Assembly: GCA_922989275.2 (NCBI GenBank)
Contig: OV277862.1
Span: 42,123,786 to 42,187,785 of the forward strand
Length of the DNA stretch: 64,000 nt
From: Gari tellinella
Lineage: Eukaryota; Mollusca; Bivalvia; Cardiida; Psammobiidae
Reading direction: 5' to 3'
In this document: one piece after another, positions 32,840 through 43,826 of the stretch
Position numbering within the stretch: the first letter of the stretch is position 1
Layout of the letters: every line of letters begins with the position of its first letter
Made by a program: the position numbers and the translations under genes
Notes under the pieces: generated by a model
The model's database searches: none
What the model was told of the DNA's origin: nothing
What the model saw: only the letters and a program-made list of their open reading frames with translations

Positions 32840-34090
32840 CTAAGCCCTGTCTGTCGTCGCACAACCAAAGAGGAAAGCATAGTTATCAATTGTAGATTGA
32901 TCGATAACCAAACGTGAAGTGCGCAGCAATATAGTTGGATCATAATCTTTTTTGAGGAAAAATCTAATACGTTTCACAAATAGGTTTTGAAAATGCATAT
33001 GTCCAAGAATCTTACGAAGTCTGTAAATCACATCACCATAAAACTCCGGATGTGAAATACCTTGCCGCAGAAAAGACTTTAAGTTACATTTATACTTGTT
33101 AATGAGAGGAAGATTTCTATAAAAGAATTTAGAAAATGTTTTACGAAGTTTATGAAATCTGTACCCCTGTTTAAGAAGCTTTTCAGTAATAGTTTTATTA
33201 CGAATGTGGAAGTCCTCAACAGAGGTACAAGCCCTAGCAAAACGAATAAGTTGTGAAATATAAACCCCGTAAGATGTAGAACGGGGAACATCGCCATCTA
33301 GATGAGGATAGTTTACAATACTAAAATCAAAATCATCTCGTTTATCGTAAATCTTAGAAGAAACAATACCGTTATTTATTAAAAGATCCAAATCTAAAAA
33401 TGGTGCCGATAAATTTGACTCGTTTGTTTTATTAAGGCGTAATTCTTTTGGGTAAATAAAAGGAAACAACGTATCAAAAAATGGGTTGTCTATATTAAAA
33501 ATATCATCTAGATAGCGCGATGTGTTGTTAAAGGCTTCGATCATATCTGTCTGTGTATCAGGTTTTAGACTTAGCATAAAGTCCCTCTCATAACAGTACA
33601 AAAATAGGTCTGCGACAAGGGGCGCACAGTTTGTACCCATAGGGATACCAATCACTTGGCGGTATATGGTACTCCCAAAACGTACATAAATATTATCCAG
33701 AAGAAATGATAGTGACTTACAGACATCGGTGCAAGTCCACATAGTGTAATGCTTAACCGTGTCATTTGTAAAAAATGCACGATCAGTATTACACGCCAGA
33801 AATAGTTTCCTTTCTCTGGCAAAAGTCTTTTCAATAAGTTGTATAAGTTTAGCTTTTATTAAATTATGAGGTAAGGTAGTATATAGTGTTGAAAAGTCAT
33901 ACGTACTAATATTGCAAGCTTGGTATTTTCTATGTTCAAGCTGTCTTCAGCTAAAGCAATACGGTACTGTTGCAACAATTTGACAGATACTTTAGGTAGG
34001 CTCAATAGACAAAGCAGAATGTCAGATTTAGTAGCAAATTTCGTCATAAACATTGAACAGGATGCAGAGTTTGAATCTAAGGAGTGAGAA
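32840..34090 (-). pseudogene. Penelope-like reverse transcriptase, frameshifted
   Basis: Read on the minus strand: a leading segment (FMTKFATKSDILLCLLSLPK), then after one frameshift near 33925 the RT core. This has YDFSTLYTTLPHNLIKAKL (motif A region), YRQVIGIPMGTNCAPLVADL (fingers/palm), RYLDDIFNIDN with the YLDD catalytic pair, and FLDLDLLINNGIVSSKIYDK. A conserved C-terminal half follows (YGVYISQLIRFARACTSVED; FYGDVIYRLRKI) and ends at a TAG/TAA near 32840. No GIY-YIG endonuclease follows, so the copy is truncated or belongs to a lineage without it. The RT core from 33742 down is uninterrupted. It is inactive as it stands because of the frameshift and missing 5' part. Confidence 0.7.
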
Positions 34091-34450
34091 AAGAAACTGT
34101 TTTAAAATAATGAACTACCTTGATTAGCAACGGAAAAACTGGTGACACAGTCAATTGTTTTCAAATCATATCTCATGAAATGAAGCGTAAAGTATGGTCC
34201 ATTTGATTTCGATTGTATAACTTTTCAAATTTGAATCGACTCACTTTTCCAGTTCATTATCGTTACTTTACTAGAAGCGTTTTGATTCTTCCTTTTTCTG
34301 AACTGAAGCGTACTAAAACTCGGGCCGGATATGCGGGCCGAAATGTGATGTTAGCCATGTAACATTACGGATTTTCATCTTCTGACGTCACATTAGGCTA
34401 TATATAGTAGATAAATCCAGTGGGGTATAGTAATAAAGCATGCCATAAAG

Positions 34451-34640
34451 TTAGCTGCTGTTTCGTGCTGGAACGTACCTGATAGGCTGATACACATGCC
34501 TTGTACCTTTTTGAGCGACAACTTTGCCAGTGTTAATACAAAGTTGGAAGTCGCTTTCATCTGCATTAAAAATCCGACGTGAGTCTTTTACTATTTCGTC
34601 TGAGCCTGGCACTTCATTCTTAAGAAAGTAAGTTAGCAGC
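34451..34640 (-). pseudogene. Fragment of a pogo/Tigger-like transposase (DDE_1)
   Basis: About 60 residues: LLTYFLKNEVPGSDEIVKDS, then RRIFNADESDFQLCINTGKV. The NADES matches the first Asp of DDE_1 transposases (usually NxDE(T/S)GF). It ends at a stop near 34451 and joins directly to Harbinger sequence at about 34640. Confidence 0.6.
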
Positions 34641-35120
34641 TTCCTGTTCACATACCTCATTTGGTTGGCCTGGCGAAAGGATCCTCACGTGGGTACCATC
34701 TATGCAACCAAATACCCCCGGAAAATTGAACTTGTTGAAAAATCATTGTTTAATTTTATTCAATTCCGTTTCTCTAACGGGGAATCCAATGGTCCTGTCT
34801 TTAAGGTCAAACAGTACGTCTGTAACGTCACGCAGAACTATGCTAACTGTTGCCGTGTCAAACCCGAAGGTGTCGCCGATAACCTGGAGAAAACTCCCCG
34901 AAGCATAAAATCTCAACGCAACAAGAAGCTGTTGCGTCGGTGTCAGTGGACTGTTTCTCATCGTCTGTCGTTGCAGTCGGTGTCCTACAAGTCGGTCAAT
35001 ACTTCTCTGCGAAAACCTGAACCTGCGTCTCAGTTCCTCGTCTGTCATGTCAGTAAACTGTCCGTCCACCCGTCTGAAATGACGCTGGCGTCGATGATTA
35101 ATCTGTACAAGGTCGGCCAT
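34641..35120 (-). pseudogene. PIF/Harbinger transposase (HARBI1-like), N-terminal part
   Basis: MADLVQINHRRQRHFRRVDG begins at 35120, followed by DMTDEELRRRFRFSQRSIDR and the helix-turn-helix LLVALRFYASGSFLQVIGDT FGFDTATVSIVL. An in-frame TGA at 34743-34745 interrupts it, after which FPGVFGCIDGTHVRILSP (first DDE Asp) and YVNRK continue. There it stops being Harbinger and runs into a pogo fragment. Sequence upstream (35130-35315), with GTTTATACAAT and AACCCAGGGTTAA, is probably its 5' end. Confidence 0.75.
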
Positions 35121-35129
35121 TTTGGATTC

Positions 35130-35315
35130 AGTCTATACAACGATCGCGTTAACCCTAACCCAGCTCACATACCACGGTAACGTATACCGGATTTTAACCG
35201 CGGTTAAAAGTGCGGGCGCGTTTATACAATCGCTTACCAGGTTTTAAACCAGAAATTATACCAAATGGTAAGTTTAACCCAGGGTTAAACGTTTATACAA
35301 TTGGGTGCAGGAGTA
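35130..35315. repeat. Harbinger-type terminal region
   Basis: GTTAAAAG, CGTTTATACAAT, AACCCAGGGTTAAACG and ACAATTGGGTGCA occur in an order also seen at about 46140-46330 (GTTTATACAATAGTTTACCGG ... ACAATTTGGTGCA). Confidence 0.45.
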
Positions 35316-35826
35316 ATCCAAGATAGTAAAATAACAACACACAATAAAAAGAAGTGTTAAACTGTCCATATGCTGGATATTCAGAGACGAAAAGGGAATG
35401 TTATGGATATCAGATCAATATTATCATTTCTTGTATATATACATAAAACATAATTATAAGTGTCGACAAGTAAATGTACTTGTGCAAATAGTTTGAACTC
35501 AGACAAAGCTCCACATGGGCTTATCTAGTACATTCTACTAGAAGTTACAAAACTCTTGTCAACAAATGACATATTTATGTCCCGTTTTAACTTGACTTTT
35601 TTTTCTATTTTCTTGCAACATGCCATTTTCTTGAAAACTATTCATGATATTGTCTTCAAACTTGGTACACATTATATGTGTTGTATTTTGAGACCTTTTT
35701 CAAGTACGACAACTGTTGCATAAAATTTGACAGAATTATGCCCCTTTTCAACGAAATTTAGTTCCTTAATATATCTTATTATTCTTTCTTCATGTCAATG
35801 TGGTGTTTGTGACAGGTCAGTTTGGA

Positions 35827-35857
35827 GTGGGGGGGGGGGGGGGGGGGGGGGGGGGGT
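35827..35857. repeat. Poly-G tract (~30 G)
   Basis: A near-uninterrupted run of G. It may be a G-quadruplex-prone tract or partly a sequencing artefact. Confidence 0.9.
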
Positions 35858-35929
35858 ATTTATCACCTTTAGTGATAGCAGTTCTTGTTGTATGCGGATT
35901 GTAGTTGACCAAACACTACGATCTAGTTA

Positions 35930-36760
35930 GTGGCTGTTATACATGGGTACAATAAGGGGGCAATGAATGAAAGATAATATTCTTGGCAATAGCACGCTCT
36001 ATGATGGCTAAAGTCTCATGAGAACTGTGATCGTCAAGAACAAGTAACTGTTGTCTCTCCGGTCCACCGTATTTCAAGAAGACTTCGTCAAACCACTTTT
36101 CACCAATTTCGTTATCGATCCATTCATTTTTTGAATTGACCATACACAATTTTCAGGGGCCTCACTAACATTTACACTTTGAAGAGAATGATTGGTTTTG
36201 CCTTTTGTTAATTATTATCATGGGTGGCATTCTTGTCCCAGAACCACTAACGCATGCCATCACTGTGACATTTGAGGATTTCGCGCTTGTAAGCGAAAGC
36301 ATGCACAGGTCGCCTTTTTCAGCAACTACATTTACTGGGCAATGTTCAAAATTGAATCCCGTCTCATCGCAGTTCCAAATACGTTCTGGCATGGATTCAA
36401 GACCAGATTCAGTTAAGTATATTCTTCAAGCTATTAAAATAACTTTAAACAACCGTCCTATTCATCATCCCTGCCCTACATGACGTGAGTGTTTCCGGCT
36501 TCCTTAAATCAATATCAGCATATCTCTTCATGAGGCCAGAAAACAAATCTTTCCCTGCATTGAACTTAATGTAACTTGAAGTACACGAAACCTTCATACG
36601 CTAACAAATTACGTGTGCACGCCTCATAATTTGCTTCCGACTCAATCTTACACCTAACTTTGAAGCCATTTTCACACTCTTATGGTCTGTTCAACTTCTT
36701 GAGGCAGTATAGGTGCCATGAGCGACCATGCTGGGCGACAACAGGATGCTTGCCGCTGAT
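35930..36760 (-). pseudogene. Pogo/Tigger-like transposase (DDE_1), fragmented
   Basis: Order on the minus strand: a weak N-terminal part (SGLMKRYADIDLRKPETL, ~36530), RIWNCDETGFNFEHC (first Asp, ~36380), VTVMACVSGSGTRMPPMIII (~36260), then after a frame change NEWIDNEIGEKWFDEVFLKY and LLVLDDHSSHETLAIIE (second Asp, ~36050), SLPPYCTHV (~35950). This is the canonical DDE_1 order, but frames change at least twice and no third acidic residue remains. It is a different copy from the 34451 fragment, which also contains the first motif. Confidence 0.72.
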
Positions 36761-36927
36761 TCGGTCTCTAAGAGTGGACTTGGGCCCATATGAAGCCCCA
36801 CGTTTTAAGGTAAATCACTTTGCAAGTCCCGGAAATCCGTTGCTATGGCGCTATGTAAATAATTTGATGTAGGGTCATAGAATTAATTTACCAGCACAAT
36901 ACACATGGTTCTTAAACTTGAGGAATA

Positions 36928-37280
36928 TTACAAAATCAAAAGGAAATTACCTAGAACGGAAATTATTACGTTCTCGATGTCAATGGTCCCAGGGATTCCG
37001 TGGAAGGAAGTGGAATCTGCAAATAGCGCCGCTATAGCGGCCGTCACCGGATCCGATATACCGGGCGGGGGTCCTCCTCCAGTTTTAAAACGGAAAACGA
37101 TCTGGGCAGATACTTCAGAGTTCGCCTTTTTGTTAGATTTCTCCATTTTTCCTTTATCTCTGCCATGCACAGAGCGTTTACACACACACCCACCGAACTC
37201 ACTTTTATACAGATTGTTTCCCAAATTTGATCTTGTCGTTTCATCACACCCGATCTACCATTACAATGTTTGGCATTTAT
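36928..37280 (-). pseudogene. Harbinger-associated Myb/SANT-like protein, one frameshift
   Basis: First frame: DQIWETICIKVSSVGVC ... MAEIKEKWRNLTKR (Myb/SANT-like helices with the KEKW signature). Second frame: FRFKTGGGPPPGI ... LFADSTSFHGIPGTIDI, the TGGGPPP linker typical of Myb/SANT-like ORFs encoded by Harbinger elements (NAIF1-like). The frames switch near 37150. In Harbinger transposons such a protein helps import and target the transposase. Whether it belonged to the transposase at 34.6 kb is unknown. Confidence 0.65.
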
Positions 37281-37300
37281 ACTATTTATGTTACACTTAA

Positions 37301-37570
37301 ATTCCCTAGAGACCTTCCTACTTTGCCGTAGTTCTTGGGCTTAATTGTCAGAGGGAATTATTTCTGTTTATTAGACCGATATTATTCCCTCTGCCAAGAA
37401 ATAAGGCAGGTCGGTGGTTTTGATCCCATGCGCTGCTGGTCAACGGGTGGGATTAGTCGAACTCATCTTCCTGAAATCATCATCATTTCATTTAATCACC
37501 CCTCATCAATCAACGGCGCTATATGACCTATAATGTGTCGCAGTGCCGTAAAACCAAACTCATTCATACA
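37301..37570 (-). mobile_element. SINE ('ACGGCACTGCGACAC' family), inverted copy
   Basis: A 270-bp element bounded by a perfect 10-bp target duplication TTACACTTAA (37291-37300 and 37571-37580). One end is GAGACCTTCCTACTTTGCCG, the other GTGCCGTAAAACCAAACTCA with a CATTCAT-like tail. The internal GGTGGTTTTGATCCCATGCG looks like a degenerate B box. Full copies: 46406, 47086, 50908. Confidence 0.85.
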
Positions 37571-38822
37571 TTACACTTAACTTCATTAGTAAAAACCGGT
37601 CAATCTCTTGGGTAGAACAGTTGTTTCAAACTTGTTTGATCTGATTCTTTGTGGCTGGTTCTGACATTTGACTTGATTAGTGATTGATTTGAATGAAAAA
37701 TTGAAGAAAAAAAATGTGTTGGAAGATTCGAAAATTTAAAATGCGCGTTATGTTTTAAAGACGATTTCTACAGTTAGTTTTTTTCCAAGATTTTTTTTAT
37801 TTTTTCACATTTTGTTGTTTAAAGTATGCTGAATTCAAATAAAACAAGAAAACAGGGGGTTTCTGGCCTTTTTTTTTTTTTAGTTATTACCATGAATTAA
37901 ATATAAGGGTGTTTTTTTGGCTCGGAGAGCCTATATCGAATCCTTAAGAAAAATATTGGTGCGAGTCTAGCTCCCCCTACAAACAAATCCTGTCATACGG
38001 GGTTTACATATGCTATCTAATGGAGCTTCAGTTGCTAGATTCGTCACTATCAGATAAACCGTGTAGTAGCAGCACTGAGTTAAACTCAGGATCCTGAGTC
38101 TGTACCTGTGGTGATTTAAACACCGTATTTACTCCTTTGTAATAAACATTCACCTAGTAGTCATAACAGACGATGCATTATAAGACATGCACATTTCAAA
38201 ATTCTTTAGGGTCTTTAAGCGCTGCAGGTTTCTGCTGAATGCATGGCAATAGTAATGCAGAAACTCCATAATTAGCTTTCTGCATTACTTTATTCTATTC
38301 GATTGAATTAATCATATTGATGAATATCTTTTTGTCTTAGTACAAATATAATATACACATTTTAACAGTCACGCTACAATTTTTTGAACTATACGTAACA
38401 AAGAAACTTGTTACATGTATAACAATACTCTCATTGTATAGGTATACAGTGATGATTCCATGATCCACTATTTACCTTGATCAAGGATACAAAGGTAGAA
38501 TTACTGAACACAATCATTTTACTAACAGTATAGCTATGAAACATACACTTGTAATATATGCTAAAGTCTTCTGCTCAGGATCTGCATTATTTTTGGATAC
38601 ATATCAAAATCACTTGGCACATTAAACCCTATCGACAAGTACACCTGCCATAAGCTAACAGTGAAGACCCAGATTTGAGGGCTCCTAGAAGTCTTCTGAT
38701 CAGGATCTGCTTCATTCCTGGATACGATCGCATATCATTATTGGTTAATACATTCAACTCTATCTACGAGTATTCTCATCATTTACTTGCAGTGTACCTA
38801 TGAAAAGTACACTTGTTGTATG
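37571..38822. other. No gene; hairpin-family fragments
   Basis: 38570-38720 contains degraded one-armed relatives of the 'CAAACAG' hairpins (GAAGTCTTCTGATCAGGATC). No coding was seen. Confidence 0.45.
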
Positions 38823-38887
38823 CAAACAGTGAAGACCAAGATATGAGGGCTCCTACAGAAGTCCTCAAATCAGGATCTGCACTGTTT
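38823..38887. repeat. Palindromic MITE, 'CAAACAG' family
   Basis: CAAACAGTGAAGACCAAGAT ... ATCAGGATCTGCACTGTTT, with core GAGGGCTCCTACAGAAGTCC partly degraded. Confidence 0.6.
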
Positions 38888-39009
38888 ATGGATATGATGA
38901 CATATCGAAATTGCCTCACTTTTAGTGCATTTTAGTCCTTTTATTCCTTACTTCACTGAAGATAATAGTTTCAATTGATACAGTCATTAAAAAGTACTAT
39001 AATAATCAT

Positions 39010-39140
39010 TTTCTATATCTTAGCAGATGAAAGCTAAAGCAGGTTAAAAATAATGCAGAATGTGCCGTAAAGCACATTCTGCTTTACTTTCAGCCTGCTA
39101 TGACAGGTCACCTGTCTTCAAAGCTACAAACAGGATATGG
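39010..39140. repeat. 'AAAGCAGAATG' palindromic MITE
   Basis: AAAGCAGGTTAAAAATAATG CAGAATGTGC and its near complement GCACATTCTGCTTTACTTTC, flanked by TAGCAGATGAAAGC and CTGTCTTCAAAGCTACAAAC. Similar order to 13781-13905. It overlaps the 3' end of the exonuclease pseudogene frame. Confidence 0.65.
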
Positions 39141-40147
39141 GGTAAAGGGTTAACACACTCAATCCTATTGAAGAGTATACATGCCATTTACTAACAGTGT
39201 ACCTATGAACAGCACAGGACCAAATCAGAGGTTTATTCCTCCACTGAAGAATTAATACTGCTTTGCATACGAAAAAACTATCTAATGCTATAATGATCCT
39301 TCTTGTTGATGTAACCCTTGGTTTTCCGTTTACTTTTTCTGTCATAAGTTTGTCTACAGAACCTCTGTTATATGCAACTTTTAAATGCTTCATTTGTAGA
39401 CCACTCTTAGCTATTTTCATGCCTATAGCTCTTGTTATAACTTTTTGATCAACTAGAGGGACTAGAGTATCAAAGTTGGCAACAGTTTCATTGTCAAACA
39501 TATACATATCTACCATACTAGAAACAGTTGTACTATGGTGAATCAAGACATCATCAAGTGAATTAGTGTGTGTGAGCAATTTTTTGAGACTTCTCACATC
39601 TTCTTCAGCATTATGGGCCACATACTGTTCATGAAGTATCTCATTGACAAGACACTCTTGCTTATAGCTAACTAGACCAGGGCATACTTCACGGTATAAA
39701 GGTAACTAGGCAACAATACCTATCACATATTCAGCCAGAGAGTTTGTCAGATCACACTTTTCAAAGGCTCTAATAATTCGAGGAAAGTCAAACTGCTTAA
39801 AGTTATGACCTATCAATACGCATGGTTTGTGTTCACTAAGCCATGAAAGAAATAAACACAATGCCTCTTTCAATGCAATTGCAGGAACAGGATTCCCATT
39901 ATAAAATAAGATTTGACCTTGCACTTGTAATCCTGTTACAGCTGATGCACTAGGAGCAATGGCCTGAGATGGTAAGATGTACTCTGTGAATATATCGTTA
40001 TTTGAAATAGCCGCTATTTGTACAATATCACAGCTTTTACTTAATGACGTTGTCTCAATATCACAAAAAACTCTAGAGTATGACACTCGTGACTGGCAAT
40101 TCAATCTTCCTGAGTTCTATTGGTGGCTTTGGAGCATGAATTTCTAT
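39140..40147 (-). pseudogene. DEDDh exonuclease domain of a Mutator-like-transposase-family gene
   Basis: Exonuclease motifs in order on the minus strand: VFCDIETTSLSKSCDIVQIA (Exo I, Asp and Glu, ~40070), GHNFKQFDFPRI (Exo II, ~39790), then an in-frame TAG at about 39706, LPLYREVCPGLVSYK, and AHNAEEDVRSLKKLL (Exo III, H-x4-D, ~39615). A C-terminal GKPRVTSTRRII is typical of the family. A frame change near 40090 separates the leading EIHAPKPPIELRKIEL from Exo I. The left end in transcript order is cut by the TIR element inserted at 40148. In related genes this domain follows a zinc ribbon and Mutator-like domain, as at 43827-44220. All catalytic residues are present, but the stop and the insertion indicate a dead copy. 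Confidence 0.75.
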
Positions 40148-40149
40148 TA

Positions 40150-42714
40150 GGGGAGACCGGGGCTAGTCCGGCCCCATTTACGAAAAATAACAATTTTCCC
40201 GTGGTTATTACAGATTGCTATCTAAAAACTATATATGCAATTAAGGCATAATGGGACCAAAGTAGCCACGATATACTGCGCCGCGCGTCTCCTGTCTATA
40301 TGGGGAAATATTAAGTTACAGATCTCGGGTCAAGAAGGCCGAACTTGCCCCGCATTGGGGTAAGTCCGGTCAACCCATGGGGCAAGTTCGGCATACAGAC
40401 ACTGTTCAGAGCTTTTATTATATTTCGTAGAACTAGCTTGTAGGAGGGGGATGTAATACAAGAACAGTTATTATATAATCATAATGTAGGTTTAATAATT
40501 CATTTAGGAACTTTGATAAAGATTCACCAGTCCCTTACAAACAATGTAGTCCCAGAACACTGTTTACAAAAGAGATCCTGCTGTGTATGTAAACAACACA
40601 AAATCATTTGCAAAAGGTGCATACCCCTAATTACTGTAGTCTGACCCGGATCTACATTGTTAACCATGAACTGATAAATAGTTGCCGCAAAAAATCTTAA
40701 TACTTGAACACGGACAAAACATTTAACATTCTATAAGCGTGTAATAATAGTGCAAAGTTGGGCTGGTGTCTGAAATATCAGCGCTTAACTATCGGTCCGA
40801 TATCGATAGTCGATACTGACCAATTTCTACCACATACGTTTGTAACATTTATATTACAATGTATATACAAGAGAAAATTTCTCATCTAAACAATAATAAC
40901 GTTAGTTACAAACGCATGTTACTTTTATCTGCCTCTACTCTATGTCCGAATTGCAATTGTCGCATTTATAGAACAGCATTCCCCTGGTGTCTGCACATTC
41001 ATCATGTGACCACATTTTGCAATTTGTGCATTGAGTCCATTTCTCATTAGGCTTACTATTTACCCAGCTATCAAGACAAACTAAGCAAAAACATTCGTCC
41101 TTACTGTATGGGTTTTCATCTCGTTTTGATGCCGACTAACACTTTAAACTGCTTTTAGGCTTGCTTAACTGTTGTATTGCGTTTTTAGATTTAGACATTA
41201 CTCTTTTTTCTGTGTTTTCTTTGTTTTATTTTATGAACTGTTACTTTTCAATTTACGTTGGCATTGCTCTAATCTTAGGGTTTCTTTTTCGGGAGTGTCG
41301 GTGAGGATAGATGTCTTTCTACGTTTTCTTTTTCCAGACGAAATATTGCGCGTAGGTGCCCTTGGGTGGGGTTTAACTGAAGCTGGAGCAAAGTCCTTTT
41401 TGTTTGAAATTGGAGTGGAATGATCTTTAATTCCATTATCAGCGCTTTTTGCATTATCAGCCTTTTTTCAATGACAGCAGCATAAGTTTCTTCACTAGTA
41501 TTGTCAGAATTACTTGATGGGGTCATTGTGGTAGATGAATTTTCCGGCTTTTGATGACATTCGGGTGCAGTTTCTGTTGTTTTACAAACAGCGCCACTGT
41601 AATGTGCATTGGCATCAGAAACCAGTCAAAATTAAATGCATGTATATACTTTTCTTTGGAACTATTTCTGGTCGGCTAGGGAGTATGTCATGAACACAAT
41701 AGCTGTTGTCATTTGTTTCTCGAATGACAACAGCTTTCATGCTCATGGCATTGCTAAGAGCACTTAGGAAAATGTCACAAATATCGTTATTGTACTGTTT
41801 TTCTGTAATGTATTTTTCCACTGTCACCATTATATCATCACCAACCGCTTCTGTGAACCCTCTATAAAAGCCTGATTAGTACGTATTTCACTAGCGAGAA
41901 ACTGTCCCAAATCATCGTCTGTGAACAACTTATCTTCAGCAGCATAAAGAGATGTTTTTAAATTCCAACTTCATAACACCAATGTTTGACCCGAAATAAA
42001 GCTTCATACAAAATATCAGCAACCTAGCACAAGTATTAAACTTTAAAGCAACCCGTCCAAAAAACTTTAACCTGGTCTAATGTAGCAAAAAACTTGTCCA
42101 AAACATGTCAAATATTGACAAAAAATAAAATTATTTTTAAATTTCAACTTCATTACATCAAACTTTAACCTTGGTCCACGCCCACGTCCACGCTCGGGGT
42201 ATTGCATTAGCTCTGCTCTTCTACGAACAAGCGAGCTAAAAACGCACCAAAAATACACTCGTCGATATTACATGTACCTACTATGATGGGGGCAAGTTCG
42301 GCTACCGGCCGAACATGCCCCAGCTCAATAGGCCGAACTAGCCCCTGGCGGACGTTGCAAATACATCACGTGACACCGTCCAGTACGATGCACCGAAGGA
42401 ACTCAACAATGCGTTTAAACCAAAACGCATCGTCATACTGTAGTAGACGTAGGTATATTATAATAAAAACATCAAAACTCTGGAGAATAATAAAAACTGA
42501 AACATTAGTGAAAAATTTACTCATCAAGCTCGAAAATAAGACCCCGGTCAAAAAATATGTACGTTTCCCTTCTATGCGGCCATTGTATTCTGACGTAGAA
42601 AATATCGTCACAGGTGACGTCATAATATTGTTCGGAGCGTTTTACATTGATTGACATGCTAGATAAAAGCATATGCCGAACATGCCCCGTGGCCGGACTA
42701 GCCCCGGTCTCCCC
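40150..42714 (-). mobile_element. TIR transposon (TA-flanked) encoding OTU-like, pogo-type and PHD-like segments
   Basis: A 2565-bp element. Both ends read inward GGGGAGACCGGGGCTAGTCC and continue identically for 24 bp; TA flanks each end (40148-40149, 42715-42716). Subterminal repeats of GGGGCAAGTTCGGC / GGCCGAACATGCCCC occur near both ends (40325-40395, 42285-42350, 42675). Coding pieces lie on the minus strand at 40918-41960. TA duplications and the C-terminal motif suggest the Tc1/mariner-pogo superfamily, but no DDE domain was found inside. Confidence 0.85.
40918..41960 (-). pseudogene. OTU-like region + pogo-type C-terminal motif + PHD-like finger, frameshifted
   Basis: Order on the minus strand: SLYAAEDKLFTDDDLGQFLA (~41940), after a frameshift DICDIFLSALSNAMSMKAVV (~41770) and SYCVHDILPSRPE, then DANAHYSGAV (~41605). 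This layout recalls OTU-like folds with the C-terminal HY motif; the usual catalytic Cys position is not recognisable. After a second slip in an A-run (~41470) come KPHPRAPTRN and KRKRRKTSILTDTPEKE (~41330), the motif found behind DDE_1 domains of pogo/CENP-B-like transposases. Last is a Cys-rich finger (CFCLVCLDSW, CTNCKMWSHDEC, YKCDNC) ending at a stop near 40918, like a PHD finger. A stop near 41205 separates it from the pogo motif. The OTU assignment is tentative; the other two are better supported. Confidence 0.55.
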
Positions 42715-42716
42715 TA

Positions 42717-43334
42717 CATCTGTTACGTGTAGTATCAGATAGGTGCAAATGCTGACAAACACACCACCCTAATCATGCTTGTTGATTTCTCGATGATTGT
42801 TTTTCACCATTCCATGTGGCTGATGATCATGACAATGATGATGACTATGATTGACAATGATGATGAGTATAGTTACTAGTGAAAATCACATATCCTCATT
42901 CACTCATCTACATGTACCTTCATGTTCTGTCAGTTCATACTACATTTCTTCAACATTGCCCCTTTACTGTGAAATGTAATTGTGTTGATGCCAACAAACA
43001 AACCAGAATAGTACAAAAGCTGTTGCAAAAACAACAGACAGACACACTACCCTAATTATGCTTGTTGTTTTTATGCCTTTTTTCACCACTCTACTGACGC
43101 TGCTGCTGATGATGAAGATACTGATGATATGTTGATAGGGTGATGATTATTATATATCAATGGTGATTTTGATCATCAGATGATGATTACATCAATGGTG
43201 ATCATGATCATAAGATGATGATTACATCAATTGTGATCATGATGATAGGGTGATGATTAACACATCTAACCCTAGCGACGAGTATACTTGTCATTAGCAA
43301 ATGATTTACCCGTCAAGAATACATTTGTCCTATG
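42717..43334. other. Intronic or intergenic; GATGAT-rich repeats
   Basis: Diverged (GAT)n sequence at 42790-42880 and 43100-43260, including three near-copies of TGATGATTACATCAATGGTG. No coding. Confidence 0.6.
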
Positions 43335-43400
43335 CAAACAGTGTAGACCGTGATCAGAGGGCTCCTTAAGGAGCCCTCTGATCAGGGTCTTCACTGTTTG
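43335..43400. repeat. Palindromic MITE, 'CAAACAG' family, nearly perfect
   Basis: CAAACAGTGTAGACCGTGAT ... ATCAGGGTCTTCACTGTTTG, with a perfect inner palindrome AGAGGGCTCCTTAAGGAGCC... This is the best-preserved copy in the window. Confidence 0.8.
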
Positions 43401-43826
43401 TCATTTTGAAATACATTGTTAAAATCAATCCTAAATAGCCAAAAATTGAGTAGACTTATTTTGAAATTGGAATTTACTGTTTAAAGTTTCAGGGGTGAAT
43501 GGGTTAAAAAGCTGAGTATATACAAAGTATAAGGATTAGTATGTTTTACAAGGTGACTGAGTCCTACTTTATTCCCTGCTAGCCTATAATACTTACAATG
43601 CCACCATTGACCTAATTGTATGGAAATAAGGTAAAACGTAAATCAAAATAAACAAAATAATGAACTAAGTTGTTTTGAAAAGTCTAATTTACAGAAGAAT
43701 TGGAATTTTGTTTTGAAAACAGTTGAATAAAGAAGTCAAGTATAAAAAAATATTGTTAGAGAATGTTGTATTTATTATCTTATAATCTAGGGAGTACTTT
43801 TAAAACAATATGTAGAAATTATTTAC

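Noticed and set aside
34665..35180. 171-residue plus-strand ORF
   Set aside because: It is the antisense shadow of the Harbinger transposase fragment on the minus strand, which has clear domain motifs.
42790..43260. Regularly spaced ATGATTACATCAATGGTGAT units as a CRISPR-like or regulatory array
   Set aside because: They are diverged (GAT)n microsatellite sequence, without constant repeat and spacer lengths, in a eukaryotic context.
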